Shown: positions 8,507 to 16,883 of the stretch, piece after piece
Layout of the letters: every line of letters begins with the position of its first letter
Position numbering within the stretch: position 1 is the first letter of the stretch
Origin: Deltaproteobacteria bacterium
GTDB lineage: Bacteria > Desulfobacterota > Desulfobulbia > Desulfobulbales > SURF-16
Direction of reading: 5' to 3'
Assembly (NCBI GenBank): GCA_029939635.1
Contig: JAOZSN010000043.1
Coordinates: forward strand, 1-19,446
Length of the DNA stretch: 19,446 bases
Notes under the pieces: model-generated
Databases searched by the model: none
The model's input: the letters and a program-made list of their open reading frames with translations, nothing else
Told to the model about the DNA's origin: nothing
Position numbers and translations under genes: made by a program

Positions 8507-10258
8507 TTATTTTCTTGCCGATTCATCCAATTCTTTTTTCTTTTCAATAAGTTCCATGAGGAGTGTCAAATTATTGGCCTGGTGCGCCTCATTTATTTGC
8601 TCAACAAGCACCTTTTTTTGGCGCTCAACTATTTTATTGCTTATCCAAACCTGCATATCCTTTGCTGCCTCATCTGCCTTTTCCGGAAGACAGGGAGACT
8701 GCGACACTAAAATCTCGGTAACCACCCCATGCAACGAAGGATCAAGCTCACTAAGTAGCAACTCGGGAAAAAAATCTTCTCCAGTCATAGACTTGAGCTG
8801 ATTCACAATCGACTCAGCTGTAGGATGGAAACAGATCTGCTCCACCCCACTCTCCACAAAGGCCTCGATATAAGTCGGAAAAAAAATAAGAAATTCCAGC
8901 AAGCGCCGTTGTTCTGGTGGAAGGGGGGAACAGTTCTCCCGGCTGATCGGCGGAGGCTTTCGAATAACTGGCGCCACCTGCGTTTGGCTTAAATCATCAG
9001 CACTGATCCCCAGTTTCTCACTAAAATGAGCCAGAAAAACTGTGCGCTGAATTTGATCATTGGCCATGGCCCGCAACAGTGGTTGCAATTCACGGACAAT
9101 TTTCCCCTTACCGTCCAACCCCAGGCCATGCTCATCCACCAATTTAGAAAAAATAAATTCAGGTAATGGTAACGCCGTATCCACCAAGGAGGCCAGAGCT
9201 TCCTTACCAAATTCTTTCAAGAAGGTATCAGGATCATGTTCTGCTGGCAAAACCGCAACCTTGGCGACAAGTTGCTCCTTTAAAAAAAAGGGAACTGAAC
9301 GCATGGCTGCCTTTACACCAGCAACATCCCCGTCAAAGAGTAGCACAGTCTCAGGGGCGTAGCGCTTCAGTAAATGGACATGATTCTGGGTTAAGGCTGT
9401 GCCTAAGGGGGCGGCAACCTGTGCCATGCCCTCCGCTACCATGGTAAGCAGGTCAAAATTTCCTTCCACAACAATGCATTTCTTGGCCCGGCGCACCGCA
9501 TCTCTGGCCTGATAAAGACCATACAGAGTTGCCCCCTTATCAAAAACCAAGGATTCAGGGCTATTTAAATATTTTGGCTGGCCATCTCCTAAAATACGGC
9601 CACCAAAACCCACCACCTGCCCAGCGAGATTAAAAATTGGGCACAAGACACGCTTTCGAAAACGGTCATACTGCTTACCCTCCTCTTTGCGCACAATAAG
9701 CCCAGCCTGGATAGCTAGGTCAATCTCCTCACTATTACCTGCCAATTTTTTAATGAGGAAATCCCAGCTGTCAGGGGCATATCCCAAGCGAAAATCACGA
9801 ATAACCTGCTCGGGGACGCGCCGGGAGTGCAAATACTCTCGAGCCCCGGCAGCAGCAGGATTTTCAAGCAAGAAAAGGTGGAATAAGGCCGCCGCCTTTT
9901 CATTTATATTCACCAGTAACTGCTTTTTTCTGGTGCGCTCCAGCTCCTGGGGGGACAGCTCCCGTTCCTCCAGGGTAATACCATATTTCTGAGCCAGCTC
10001 CTTTAGTGCATCCTGAAAGGAGAGATTATGGTACTTCATCATAAAACTGATGACATCACCACTCTCCTTACAGCCAAAACAATGAAAGAGGCCGCGTTCA
10101 GGGCTTACCGTAAAGGATGGTGTCTTCTCGCCATGAAATGGACAAAGACCAAGATGGTTGGCGCCACGGCGCTGCAACGAGACATGCTCGCCTATCACCT
10201 CAACAATATCGGCAGCATCCTTAACAAGCCGGACACCATCTTCACGAAAGCCACTCAT
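8507..10258 (-). CDS. dnaG: DNA primase
   Basis: Synthesises RNA primers for replication at the fork together with DnaB helicase. The protein is 583 aa, within the usual 580-600. The N-terminal CHC2 zinc ribbon uses Cys39, His42, Cys60 and Cys63 (CPFHGEKTPSF, FHCFGCKESGD). The RNA-polymerase core and Toprim domain follow, with VVEGNFD (Glu265) and LLFDGDVAG (Asp309, Asp311) as metal-binding residues. The C-terminal part, after about residue 430, is the variable DnaB-interacting region. The ATG at 10258 is preceded by a purine-rich GGAAAAGG that can serve as ribosome site. It is the first gene of the minus-strand run. The 220 bases between it and rpoD are AT-rich and may hold a separate rpoD promoter. 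No rpsU precedes it. Confidence 0.97.
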   Translation of the reverse strand: MSGFREDGVRLVKDAADIVEVIGEHVSLQRRGANHLGLCPFHGEKTPSFTVSPERGLFHCFGCKESGDVISFMMKYHNLSFQDALKELAQKYGITLEERELSPQELERTRKKQLLVNINEKAAALFHLFLLENPAAAGAREYLHSRRVPEQVIRDFRLGYAPDSWDFLIKKLAGNSEEIDLAIQAGLIVRKEEGKQYDRFRKRVLCPIFNLAGQVVGFGGRILGDGQPKYLNSPESLVFDKGATLYGLYQARDAVRRAKKCIVVEGNFDLLTMVAEGMAQVAAPLGTALTQNHVHLLKRYAPETVLLFDGDVAGVKAAMRSVPFFLKEQLVAKVAVLPAEHDPDTFLKEFGKEALASLVDTALPLPEFIFSKLVDEHGLGLDGKGKIVRELQPLLRAMANDQIQRTVFLAHFSEKLGISADDLSQTQVAPVIRKPPPISRENCSPLPPEQRRLLEFLIFFPTYIEAFVESGVEQICFHPTAESIVNQLKSMTGEDFFPELLLSELDPSLHGVVTEILVSQSPCLPEKADEAAKDMQVWISNKIVERQKKVLVEQINEAHQANNLTLLMELIEKKKELDESARK

Positions 10259-10446
10259 ACCTTTTCCACTTTTAACTTTGCCCCCAAAAAGGGCTTAAAT
10301 CTTCTTTCCAGGCGTGACCATAGCAAAAAAAATGAAGTGCTGCCTATTTTTCATGAAAAACCATTGCCCCTCCCTTACAATGACGAGTATACAAGAGAGA
10401 ATATCTTTTGATATCAACACAAGCAATATTCTTCCAAGGGTAAGGC

Positions 10447-11157
10447 ATGGACAGCGACATTACTGATTTTCTCACCATAGAGATTAAACGGGATCTGGCA
10501 GATCGTTATTTTAGCTTCAGGAAGATGATTGAGGAGGACAATGCCATCCTTGATAAAGATATTGCCTCCTCAATTTCCATTGAACAAAAAATCGTTATTG
10601 ATCTTTCACGAATTTACATCCTTCTCCAGGACAAAAAACTCATCAGCGACTTCATAACCATTTCCGGCCTGCAACAGGATTTTTTCTTTGATGAATACCT
10701 GATCACCTCGCCCACTATTAAAGAGCGTCTTTTCAAAGATATCAATATTTGGGGACTAACCTGGGGAGGGCGTTTCAAAAAATTATTCCTTGAATGTTAT
10801 GAGGAGCTAGTACAGCATATCGACCAATTCCGAACGAAATACGCCGAGTTAGCAGATAGCCAAGCCCTGTTGAAAGAGACTATTGATCTCTTTTACCGCC
10901 AAAATGACATTTCTTCCATCATGGGGTTTCTGCGTGGCATGGACTCCATGGCCACCATAGGCGGTGGGTTGCAGGGAACCATTGATAGCGGCTTTGATCA
11001 GTCCATGGACAAAAAAATGCGTATTAACCATCCGCCACCACTGGAGTTACGCCTCCCCATGTTCCCCCCCCTGGTAGCACAAGAACAAATCAATTCAGAA
11101 CTAAAAAAGCTGGCCAGCCAGGCATTAGCCTTTCACTCTGAAGATTTTTTAGGATAA
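10447..11157 (+). CDS. Hypothetical protein, 236 aa
   Basis: I do not recognise this family. The 236-aa protein is soluble and mostly helical in composition, with no signal peptide and no membrane segment. The N-terminal 150 residues are rich in charged and aromatic residues and could form a helical bundle. A glycine-rich stretch (ATIGGGLQGTIDSG, about 169-182) is followed by a proline-rich segment (PPPLELRLPMFPPL, about 196-209). The ATG at 10447 follows AAGGGTAAGG, a good ribosome site. Composition matches its neighbours, and the frame is long and clean, so it is very likely real. It is divergent from dnaG across 188 bases and is followed by the exchanger gene after 99 bases. Its function is unknown. 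Confidence 0.75.
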   Translation: MDSDITDFLTIEIKRDLADRYFSFRKMIEEDNAILDKDIASSISIEQKIVIDLSRIYILLQDKKLISDFITISGLQQDFFFDEYLITSPTIKERLFKDINIWGLTWGGRFKKLFLECYEELVQHIDQFRTKYAELADSQALLKETIDLFYRQNDISSIMGFLRGMDSMATIGGGLQGTIDSGFDQSMDKKMRINHPPPLELRLPMFPPLVAQEQINSELKKLASQALAFHSEDFLG

Positions 11158-11256
11158 AAAGCAGAATGTACGCAGAGGAAAATATTGTCTCCAACCACAC
11201 GACATTCTTCTATATTTCTTTACATTCTATACATTCTCTAACTTCATCTTTGATTT

Positions 11257-12201
11257 ATGGACTACACCTACTCTACAATTACCCTTTCTATCTTGGCGGT
11301 ACTAGGTGGCTTATCCCTCCTTGTCCTGGGAGGTGAACTCCTGGTTTCCGGCGCAGTAAAACTGGCCAACCGCATGGGCATGAGTTCTTTACTCATTGGT
11401 CTCACCATCGTCGCCTTTGGCACCTCCATGCCAGAGTTTTTTGTCAGTATTACCGCCTGCAGTGAAGGTTTCCCCGAAATCATGCTGGGGAATGTGGTGG
11501 GCAGTAATATTGCCAACATCGGCCTTATTCTGGCCATCTCCGCTCTAATTTCACCCCTGGCCATTCACTATTCCCGCCTCCGCTTTGAACTGCTCATCCT
11601 GCTGGCCATAGGTCTGCTCAGCTGCCTACTGGCCTGGTACGGCACCATGCCTCGATGGGCAGGTCTTATTTTTATTACCCTGCTGGCAGCCTACACCTAT
11701 TACTCATATAAAAGACCAAGCCACCAGGAAGATGCTGAGAAGGGTGGCGAGGCACCAACCTCCATCTCCCTTATTACCGGCCTCTGCCTGATCGGCCTGA
11801 TTTTCCTGGCTAAGGGCTCAGATTTCTTTATCGCTGGGGCCAAAGACATCGCCCTCTACTTTGAGGTATCACCCCTGATCATCGGCCTGACCATGGCCGC
11901 AGTGGGCACCTCACTGCCTGAGCTGGCCTCCTGCACTTCCGCCATCAGACGAAAAGAACATGATATGCTCATTGGTAATATCATTGGCAGTAACCTCTTC
12001 AACCTGCTAATGGTCATGGGTGGTACAGCTATCATCTACCCATTTAACTTTCCAACGGATATGCTCAGCCGTGATCTGCCAATAATGGTGTTCTTTGCCG
12101 GCCTACTCATCCCCCTGCTACGCTTCAGGCACCGAATTTCACGCCTGACAGGATTTTTTTTACTATGCCTTTATTGCACCTATATCATTTTCCTTTTTTA
12201 A
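11257..12201 (+). CDS. Calcium/sodium antiporter family protein (CaCA, YrbG-like)
   Basis: A predicted inner-membrane cation/Ca2+ exchanger of 314 aa with about ten hydrophobic segments. The two inverted alpha repeats that define the family are both present. The first has GLTIVAFGTSMPE (48-60) and GNVVGSN (78-84). The second has GLTMAAVGTSLPE (209-221) and GNIIGSN (240-246). The acidic residues Glu60 and Glu221 are the expected ion-binding glutamates. A short charged loop at about 151-168 separates the two halves. The exact ion pair (Na+, H+ or K+ against Ca2+) cannot be read from the sequence. No Shine-Dalgarno is visible before the ATG; the upstream 60 bases contain three copies of ACATTCT. 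Confidence 0.92.
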   Translation: MDYTYSTITLSILAVLGGLSLLVLGGELLVSGAVKLANRMGMSSLLIGLTIVAFGTSMPEFFVSITACSEGFPEIMLGNVVGSNIANIGLILAISALISPLAIHYSRLRFELLILLAIGLLSCLLAWYGTMPRWAGLIFITLLAAYTYYSYKRPSHQEDAEKGGEAPTSISLITGLCLIGLIFLAKGSDFFIAGAKDIALYFEVSPLIIGLTMAAVGTSLPELASCTSAIRRKEHDMLIGNIIGSNLFNLLMVMGGTAIIYPFNFPTDMLSRDLPIMVFFAGLLIPLLRFRHRISRLTGFFLLCLYCTYIIFLF

Positions 12202-12263
12202 CGAACTTGATTAGGTAGTTAGTATTCCAACCAAACACCTTTAACCTCAAGTCCTCTATCCCC

Positions 12264-14354
12264 ATGCAAAACCGTTACGACGACCAAGAAGCCCAGAAAT
12301 ATATTGACACTTACCCAGACTTCCCCCCTGAGATGGGCCTGCGAGTCTACACATCTCGCCTCATTGGTCAGGAGGATGATCTCGTTCTCCATGGCGGTGG
12401 CAACACCTCAGCCAAGGCCACCATTACCACCCTGCTTGGTGATGAAATGGAGGTCATTTATGTTAAAGGTAGTGGGTGGGATCTTGGTGCTATTGAGCCA
12501 GCTGGCCTGCCAGGTCTTGATCTTTCCTACCTACGCCGTTTACGGCAGATAGACAGCTTGAGTGATGAGGAAATGGTCAACCAGTTTCGCACCCATCTTC
12601 TTGATGCCTCCTCACCCAACCCATCCATTGAGACCCTGGTCCACGCCTTTCTGCCCCACTGCTTCATCGACCACACCCATGCCGATGCCATTGTCACTCT
12701 CACCAACCAACCAGAGGCGGAAAAATTGCTCCATAAAGCCCTGGGGGATAAAATTGGCATCCTGCCCTTTATCATGCCTGGTTTCCCCTTGGCCAGGGCT
12801 GTCATAGAGTTGGTGGAGCAACAGCCAGAGATGGAATGCCTCATACTACGCAACCACGGCATATTTACTTTTGCCGATGATGCCAAGACAGCCTATAGCC
12901 ATATGATTGACTATGTTAGCAGGGCTGAAAATTTTATTGCTGCCAAAATCAAAAAAAAACCCTTGCCAATAGCAGCTGATGTCGCTCAGCCAGATACAGA
13001 TAGCATCCTGCCCCTCCTACGTGGTGCTCTGACTCTGCAAGAATCAGCTACCTATCAACGCACCTTCCATCTCCACCTGCGTACTTCTGCTGAAATCCTG
13101 TCCCACATAAACCGGCCAGATGCGAAAGAACTCTATGGTGGCGGTGTCCTGACCCCAGACCATGTCATCCGCACCAAAAACTACCCCTTACTCCTCGACT
13201 TCACCAACCTTGACAAAGAGGCAGCCTGCAAAAAATATATCCAGCAGGCCATAGATACATATACACAGAATTATAGTGCTTATTTCAGCCAGCAGGTCAC
13301 CTCAAAAGCAGTAGAACGGACCCAACTGGACAGCCTGCCCAGGGTCATCCTCATCAAGGGCCTCGGCATAATAACTGTTGGCAAAACAGTGAAAGAGGCC
13401 ACTATCTGTGCTGATATCTGTGAGCATACCCTGCGTGCCAAAACTGCGGCGGCCAGTGTGGGAAAGTATGCCGAACTTGAGCAAGCCTTTATCTTTGACA
13501 TGGAGTATTGGAGCCTGGAGCAAGCCAAACTCGGCCGAGCCAAGCCAGCACCTCTGGAGGGCAAGATTGCCCTGGTTACTGGTGGTGGCGGTGCCATTGC
13601 CGTGGGCATCGGCCGCCAGCTACTGGCTGCTGGAGCCCGTGTCTTTCTGGCAGATATTGACGAGGCCAGACTCAAGGTGGTTACAGATACACTTGCAGGC
13701 GAGTATGGTGCTATGGTGCGTTCCCTCTGCATGGATGTCACCAACGAAGACGCGGTGCAACAGGCCTTTAGCCAGCTCATTAAAGAGAGTGGTGGCCTGG
13801 ATATCCTCGTTGCCAACGCTGGTATTGCCCATGTTGATCGCCTGGAAAATCTCAGTAGTGCTGCCATGCAAAAAGTCTTAGCGGTCAATCTTACCGGCAC
13901 CTTCCAGATCATCAAGGCCGCCATCCCTATCTTCAGACACCAAGGCCACGGTGGCCATATCATTGTCAATAGTTCAAAAAATGTCTTTGCCCCTGGTGCT
14001 GCCTTTGGGGCCTACTCAGCCTCCAAAGCAGGTGCCCACCAGCTGGGCAAGATTGCCGCCTTGGAACTTGCCGAGATAGGCGTACGAGTCAACATGATTA
14101 ATGCCGACGCCATTTTTGACGATGGCCAGGTCTCCTCCGGCCTCTGGGATGTGGTGGGACCTGACCGCATGAAGTCAAGAAACCTTGATCCCCAAGGCCT
14201 CAAGGAGTATTATCGCCAACGCAACCTATTAAAGACCGAGGTAGTTGCCGACCATGTGGGTAATGGCGTGGTCTTTTTTGCCAGCAACCAAACACCAACC
14301 ACTGGCGCAACGCTGCCCATTGACGGTGGCATTATGGCTGCCTTTCCGCGCTAA
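12264..14354 (+). CDS. Bifunctional class II aldolase / short-chain dehydrogenase
   Basis: A 696-aa fusion. Residues 1 to about 425 are a class II aldolase/adducin domain with zinc-site histidines in FIDHTHAD (His137, His139) and RNHGIF (His198) and a phosphate-binding HGGGNTSAK motif (43-51). Residues about 430-696 are a classical short-chain dehydrogenase with NAG at 518-520, Ser570/571, and catalytic Tyr584 and Lys588 in YSASK. Fusions of this kind include the rhamnulose-1-phosphate aldolase/lactaldehyde dehydrogenase type. The true substrate here is unknown, and no sugar kinase or isomerase gene lies beside it. The nucleotide-binding glycine motif reads TGGGGAIA where TGxxxGxG is usual. 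No clear ribosome site precedes the ATG. Confidence 0.93.
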   Translation: MQNRYDDQEAQKYIDTYPDFPPEMGLRVYTSRLIGQEDDLVLHGGGNTSAKATITTLLGDEMEVIYVKGSGWDLGAIEPAGLPGLDLSYLRRLRQIDSLSDEEMVNQFRTHLLDASSPNPSIETLVHAFLPHCFIDHTHADAIVTLTNQPEAEKLLHKALGDKIGILPFIMPGFPLARAVIELVEQQPEMECLILRNHGIFTFADDAKTAYSHMIDYVSRAENFIAAKIKKKPLPIAADVAQPDTDSILPLLRGALTLQESATYQRTFHLHLRTSAEILSHINRPDAKELYGGGVLTPDHVIRTKNYPLLLDFTNLDKEAACKKYIQQAIDTYTQNYSAYFSQQVTSKAVERTQLDSLPRVILIKGLGIITVGKTVKEATICADICEHTLRAKTAAASVGKYAELEQAFIFDMEYWSLEQAKLGRAKPAPLEGKIALVTGGGGAIAVGIGRQLLAAGARVFLADIDEARLKVVTDTLAGEYGAMVRSLCMDVTNEDAVQQAFSQLIKESGGLDILVANAGIAHVDRLENLSSAAMQKVLAVNLTGTFQIIKAAIPIFRHQGHGGHIIVNSSKNVFAPGAAFGAYSASKAGAHQLGKIAALELAEIGVRVNMINADAIFDDGQVSSGLWDVVGPDRMKSRNLDPQGLKEYYRQRNLLKTEVVADHVGNGVVFFASNQTPTTGATLPIDGGIMAAFPR

Positions 14355-14359
14355 AACTA

Positions 14360-14446
14360 CAGTTGTCAGCTCAAGTTGCCTGTTCCCAGCATTACGAGCT
14401 AAACAACACTACAAACTTGCAACTTCCCACTAACAACTGACAACTG
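14360..14446 (+). repeat. Nested inverted repeat after the aldolase/SDR gene
   Basis: Outer arms CAGTTGTCAG at 14360-14369 and CTGACAACTG at 14437-14446 match perfectly. Inner arms AAGTTGC at 14373-14379 and GCAACTT at 14419-14425 also match perfectly. The element fills most of the 106-base gap before the next gene. No T tract follows, so it is not a typical terminator. It resembles in layout, but not in sequence, the element between pyrB and pyrC. Confidence 0.65.
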
Positions 14447-14460
14447 GAAACTATATTACA

Positions 14461-15048
14461 ATGGCTGAAATACGATCTACAATGGAAATGGTTCTGGAGC
14501 GCGCCGCCCGCCTTGAGGCGGAGGCTGGTGACGCTCTGACAGATGAAGAAACGCTCCAGGAAGGGATGCGCCTAGCGGCCCGCTATATGGCTGGTGATGA
14601 GGTGGACTTTAGTAAACCCCTGGCTCAACGAAATCAGGAGGAACTACGCCTGATCCTGCAAGGGGCCATCCGCTCATTTATGCGCAATATTGTCCTCCCA
14701 CGCGACGAAGAGGGCCACCCCTCTACAGATAAGGCTATGCAGGGCTTACTACAGCTGGGAGAATCAAGTGAGGTCTTAGCTGGCCTGGGAGAAATCAAAA
14801 AACTCCTCGACCAATACCTGCAGCATAAAAAACAGCTCCTGGAACAACTGGAGATGCAATTTTCCCAACAAATGGGCCAGATGGAGGATAATCTCGCCCA
14901 GCAGACCGGCATGCAAATGCAGCTCAAACCATCCCAGCATCCAAAATTTGCTGAGGAATGGCAAAAAGTTACCAACCAACTAAACGACCAATATGGTCAG
15001 GCCATGGCGCAACATAAAAAGTTTATTGAAAAAGCGTTATTAGGCTAA
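14461..15048 (+). CDS. Hypothetical protein, 195 aa, Gln/Met-rich helical C-terminus
   Basis: I cannot assign a known function. The 195-aa protein has no signal peptide or membrane segment. The N-terminal half (1-100) has amphipathic helices including MEMVLERAARLEAEAG and a charged linker around residue 81. The region 108-150 is strongly helical and probably coiled-coil, rich in Gln, Leu and Met (KKQLLEQLEMQFSQQMGQM). The last 35 residues are also polar and helical. Composition and length suggest a structural or scaffolding protein, which is only inference. It is nine bases upstream of the M24 peptidase gene, so the two are probably translated from one mRNA. The start ATG has a weak GGAAA ribosome site. 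Coding status is well supported by the clean frame. Confidence 0.75.
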   Translation: MAEIRSTMEMVLERAARLEAEAGDALTDEETLQEGMRLAARYMAGDEVDFSKPLAQRNQEELRLILQGAIRSFMRNIVLPRDEEGHPSTDKAMQGLLQLGESSEVLAGLGEIKKLLDQYLQHKKQLLEQLEMQFSQQMGQMEDNLAQQTGMQMQLKPSQHPKFAEEWQKVTNQLNDQYGQAMAQHKKFIEKALLG

Positions 15049-15057
15049 AATATCGGC

Positions 15058-16152
15058 ATGAATAACCGTCTTAAAAACCTCAAATCCCGCCTGGCCCGTC
15101 GTAAGCTTGATGCCATGCTGGTCAGCCAACCAGACAATCGACGCTACCTCAGTGGATTCACGGCCTGTGATCATGATATCCAGGAATCATCTGGCCTCTT
15201 GCTCATTCCGCGCCAAGGACAGCCATTACTCCTCACGGACTCACGATTTGAGATCCTGGCCCGCCAAGAGGCTCCTGATTTTGAAGTCACCCTGTACCGT
15301 AAGGGACTCAATACCCTGCTGGAAAAGCTACTCCCCGCCCTGAACATCAAACGCCTGGGCTTTGAAAGCCACTATACCCTGCACAGCACAGCCAGAAAAT
15401 TACAACAAAGTTGCACAAAAGTAGAAACAACAATCATACCCCTCACCGGTCTCATTGAAAAAATGCGTCTCTGTAAAGAGGCGGAAGAGCTGGCCATAAT
15501 CGAAAAATCCGTCCACCTCAACGAACAGGTCTTCCAGGAAATATTCCAGCAACTGCGCCCTGGTATGACCGAGATTGATATTGCCATGCGCCTGGAAAAC
15601 CTCATGCGCCACAAAGGAGCAGAACGTCCCAGCTTTGACACCATTGTCGCCAGTGGCCCCAACGGAGCCTTACCCCATGCCGTGCCCGGCCATCGTGCTA
15701 TAAAAAAGGGAGAGCCCATTGTCATTGATATGGGGCTTACTCTGGCGGGTTACTGTTCCGACATGACCCGCACCGTAGTGGTAGGTCAGCCCAGTAACAA
15801 AACCACTGAGATTATCCGTATTGTCCGCCAGGCTCAACTGGCCGGCATGGCCACGATACGAACCGGACTGACCGGTAAACAGGTGGATAGTGCCGCCAGA
15901 AAAATCATCCAAAAGGCAGGATATGGACACGCCTTTGGCCATGGGCTAGGCCACGGGGTCGGCCTGGCTGTCCATGAACCACCTTCCCTCAGCCCGCGCT
16001 ACACCAGAAAACTGCAGGAAGGGATGGTTGTTACGGTTGAACCTGGTATCTATCTGGAAGGATGGGGTGGCGTGCGCCTGGAAAATATGGTGGTAGTAGA
16101 AAAGAATGGTTGCCGACTGCTGAATCAAGACAGCACCGGCTTGGACATCTAG
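15058..16152 (+). CDS. M24 family metallopeptidase (Xaa-Pro aminopeptidase)
   Basis: A 364-aa peptidase of the pita-bread fold, expected to remove residues N-terminal to proline. The N-terminal creatinase-like domain (1 to about 135) has the typical DNRRYLSGF motif. The C-terminal catalytic domain carries all five dinuclear metal ligands: Asp224 and Asp235 (VIDMGLTLAGYCSDMTRT), His299 (HGLGHGVG), Glu328 (VEPGIY) and Glu342 (RLEN). His207 fits the conserved catalytic histidine. The size is that of the short PepQ/YpdF-like enzymes, not the roughly 440-aa E. coli PepP. No signal peptide is seen, so it is cytoplasmic. The stop codon lies within a terminator-like hairpin. Confidence 0.94.
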   Translation: MNNRLKNLKSRLARRKLDAMLVSQPDNRRYLSGFTACDHDIQESSGLLLIPRQGQPLLLTDSRFEILARQEAPDFEVTLYRKGLNTLLEKLLPALNIKRLGFESHYTLHSTARKLQQSCTKVETTIIPLTGLIEKMRLCKEAEELAIIEKSVHLNEQVFQEIFQQLRPGMTEIDIAMRLENLMRHKGAERPSFDTIVASGPNGALPHAVPGHRAIKKGEPIVIDMGLTLAGYCSDMTRTVVVGQPSNKTTEIIRIVRQAQLAGMATIRTGLTGKQVDSAARKIIQKAGYGHAFGHGLGHGVGLAVHEPPSLSPRYTRKLQEGMVVTVEPGIYLEGWGGVRLENMVVVEKNGCRLLNQDSTGLDI

Positions 16153-16171
16153 CCCTTGCCGGTAACTTTTT
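16135..16171 (+). terminator. Probable intrinsic terminator overlapping the M24 peptidase stop
   Basis: ACCGGC at 16135-16140 pairs with GCCGGT at 16158-16163, with a further GG/CC pairing inside, and is followed by AAC and five T. The hairpin spans the TAG stop at 16150-16152. It would end the plus-strand run from 10447. Confidence 0.55.
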
Positions 16172-16319
16172 CCAGCTATCCGTCAAAAGAGCCATTTTTT
16201 CAAAAATTCGGAACCCTAGACACCAGCAAGAATTACCCTTAAAATTCAGCGCATTACACAATCCCCCCCAACACCGCCACACTAAACGATCCACGTAGAC
16301 AGTTTACCCGTTCTGCTCA

Positions 16320-16790
16320 TTGCCGCACCCATCCTTTAAAGCGCCCCAAGCCAACAAGAGTGCCGCTGATCTCGCCTCCAGCGATGAACCGCAAATAACT
16401 GGTGACCCAAACGACTTCTTCATGAACCCCTTCCTTGCAGATGATGCCAGTCAAGCAGATGTCATTCTTGTTTTGGACACCGAGGATGGCCTTGACCAAC
16501 AGTCCCAGGCTACCCATGCCGGCAGCTCTGCCCCCCAGACAAACGAGGATAAGGGCATGATCATCGGCGATCCTGATATGTTCTTTGCCAATCCCCTTGG
16601 TCGGAACCCTTCTCAGGTAGTCATGGCTGCCATCAAGGAACAGCACCAAGAGCTGCCCGTCCACCTTACCACTGGCAAGCGCCAAAAAACCTCTAGAAAG
16701 GTGCTCCTGAGTATAGAAAGCCCATCTCCCATACCGCTGAATTACCGTCTTAAAAATACTTTTTCATTTTTTTTTACACCCCTCTCTTGA
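16320..16790 (+). CDS. Hypothetical small protein with duplicated GDPxxFFxNP motif (doubtful)
   Basis: A 156-codon open frame whose only available upstream start is TTG at 16320, just after an in-frame stop at 16296-16298. No ribosome site is visible. Two copies of a GDPxxFFxNP motif occur 55 residues apart (GDPNDFFMNP at 28-37 and GDPDMFFANP at 83-92), each followed a few residues later by an SQ pair. The stretch between is acidic, Gln/Ser-rich and probably disordered. The last 20 codons become AT-rich and look non-coding in style. The internal duplication supports coding and argues against the 122-codon frame on the opposite strand. Function is unknown. The start could be wrong, or this could be the remnant of a longer gene. 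Confidence 0.4.
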   Translation: MPHPSFKAPQANKSAADLASSDEPQITGDPNDFFMNPFLADDASQADVILVLDTEDGLDQQSQATHAGSSAPQTNEDKGMIIGDPDMFFANPLGRNPSQVVMAAIKEQHQELPVHLTTGKRQKTSRKVLLSIESPSPIPLNYRLKNTFSFFFTPLS

Positions 16791-16815
16791 TTTTTCAAAC
16801 CGCCGTTCATATTGT
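16787..16815 (+). promoter_or_regulatory. Candidate groESL promoter
   Basis: TTGATT (16787-16792), a 17-base spacer and TATTGT (16810-16815) give a fair sigma-70-like match with AT-rich sequence upstream. CTTGAT with TTCATAT 14 bases later also faintly resembles a heat-shock sigma-32 promoter. The -35 overlaps the stop codon of the small upstream ORF. No CIRCE operator is present in the leader. Confidence 0.4.
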
Positions 16816-16883
16816 ATCGCCTCAGCAAGGGTTAATGACTTTAACATAGTTATTTCCCTCACTTTTTTCTAGTTACAGATCGC

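Noticed and set aside
10028..10411. 127-codon plus-strand open frame running from dnaG into the divergent intergenic region
   Set aside because: Most of it is antisense to the dnaG zinc-finger region, and the rest shows no motif or convincing ribosome site.
10386..10417. dnaG promoter on the minus strand (TTGATA and TATACT)
   Set aside because: The hexamers are good individually but the spacer is 20 bases, outside the normal range.
11202..11237. Three ACATTCT copies upstream of the exchanger gene as a regulatory repeat
   Set aside because: Short, irregularly spaced and AT-rich; chance is a sufficient explanation.
13280..13969. 229-codon minus-strand open frame
   Set aside because: Antisense to the aldolase/SDR fusion and very rich in Ser, Ala, Pro and Arg, as expected for a shadow frame.
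16317..16685. 122-codon minus-strand open frame opposite the GDPxxFFxNP ORF
   Set aside because: The plus-strand frame has an internal protein-level duplication; the minus frame shows no motif.
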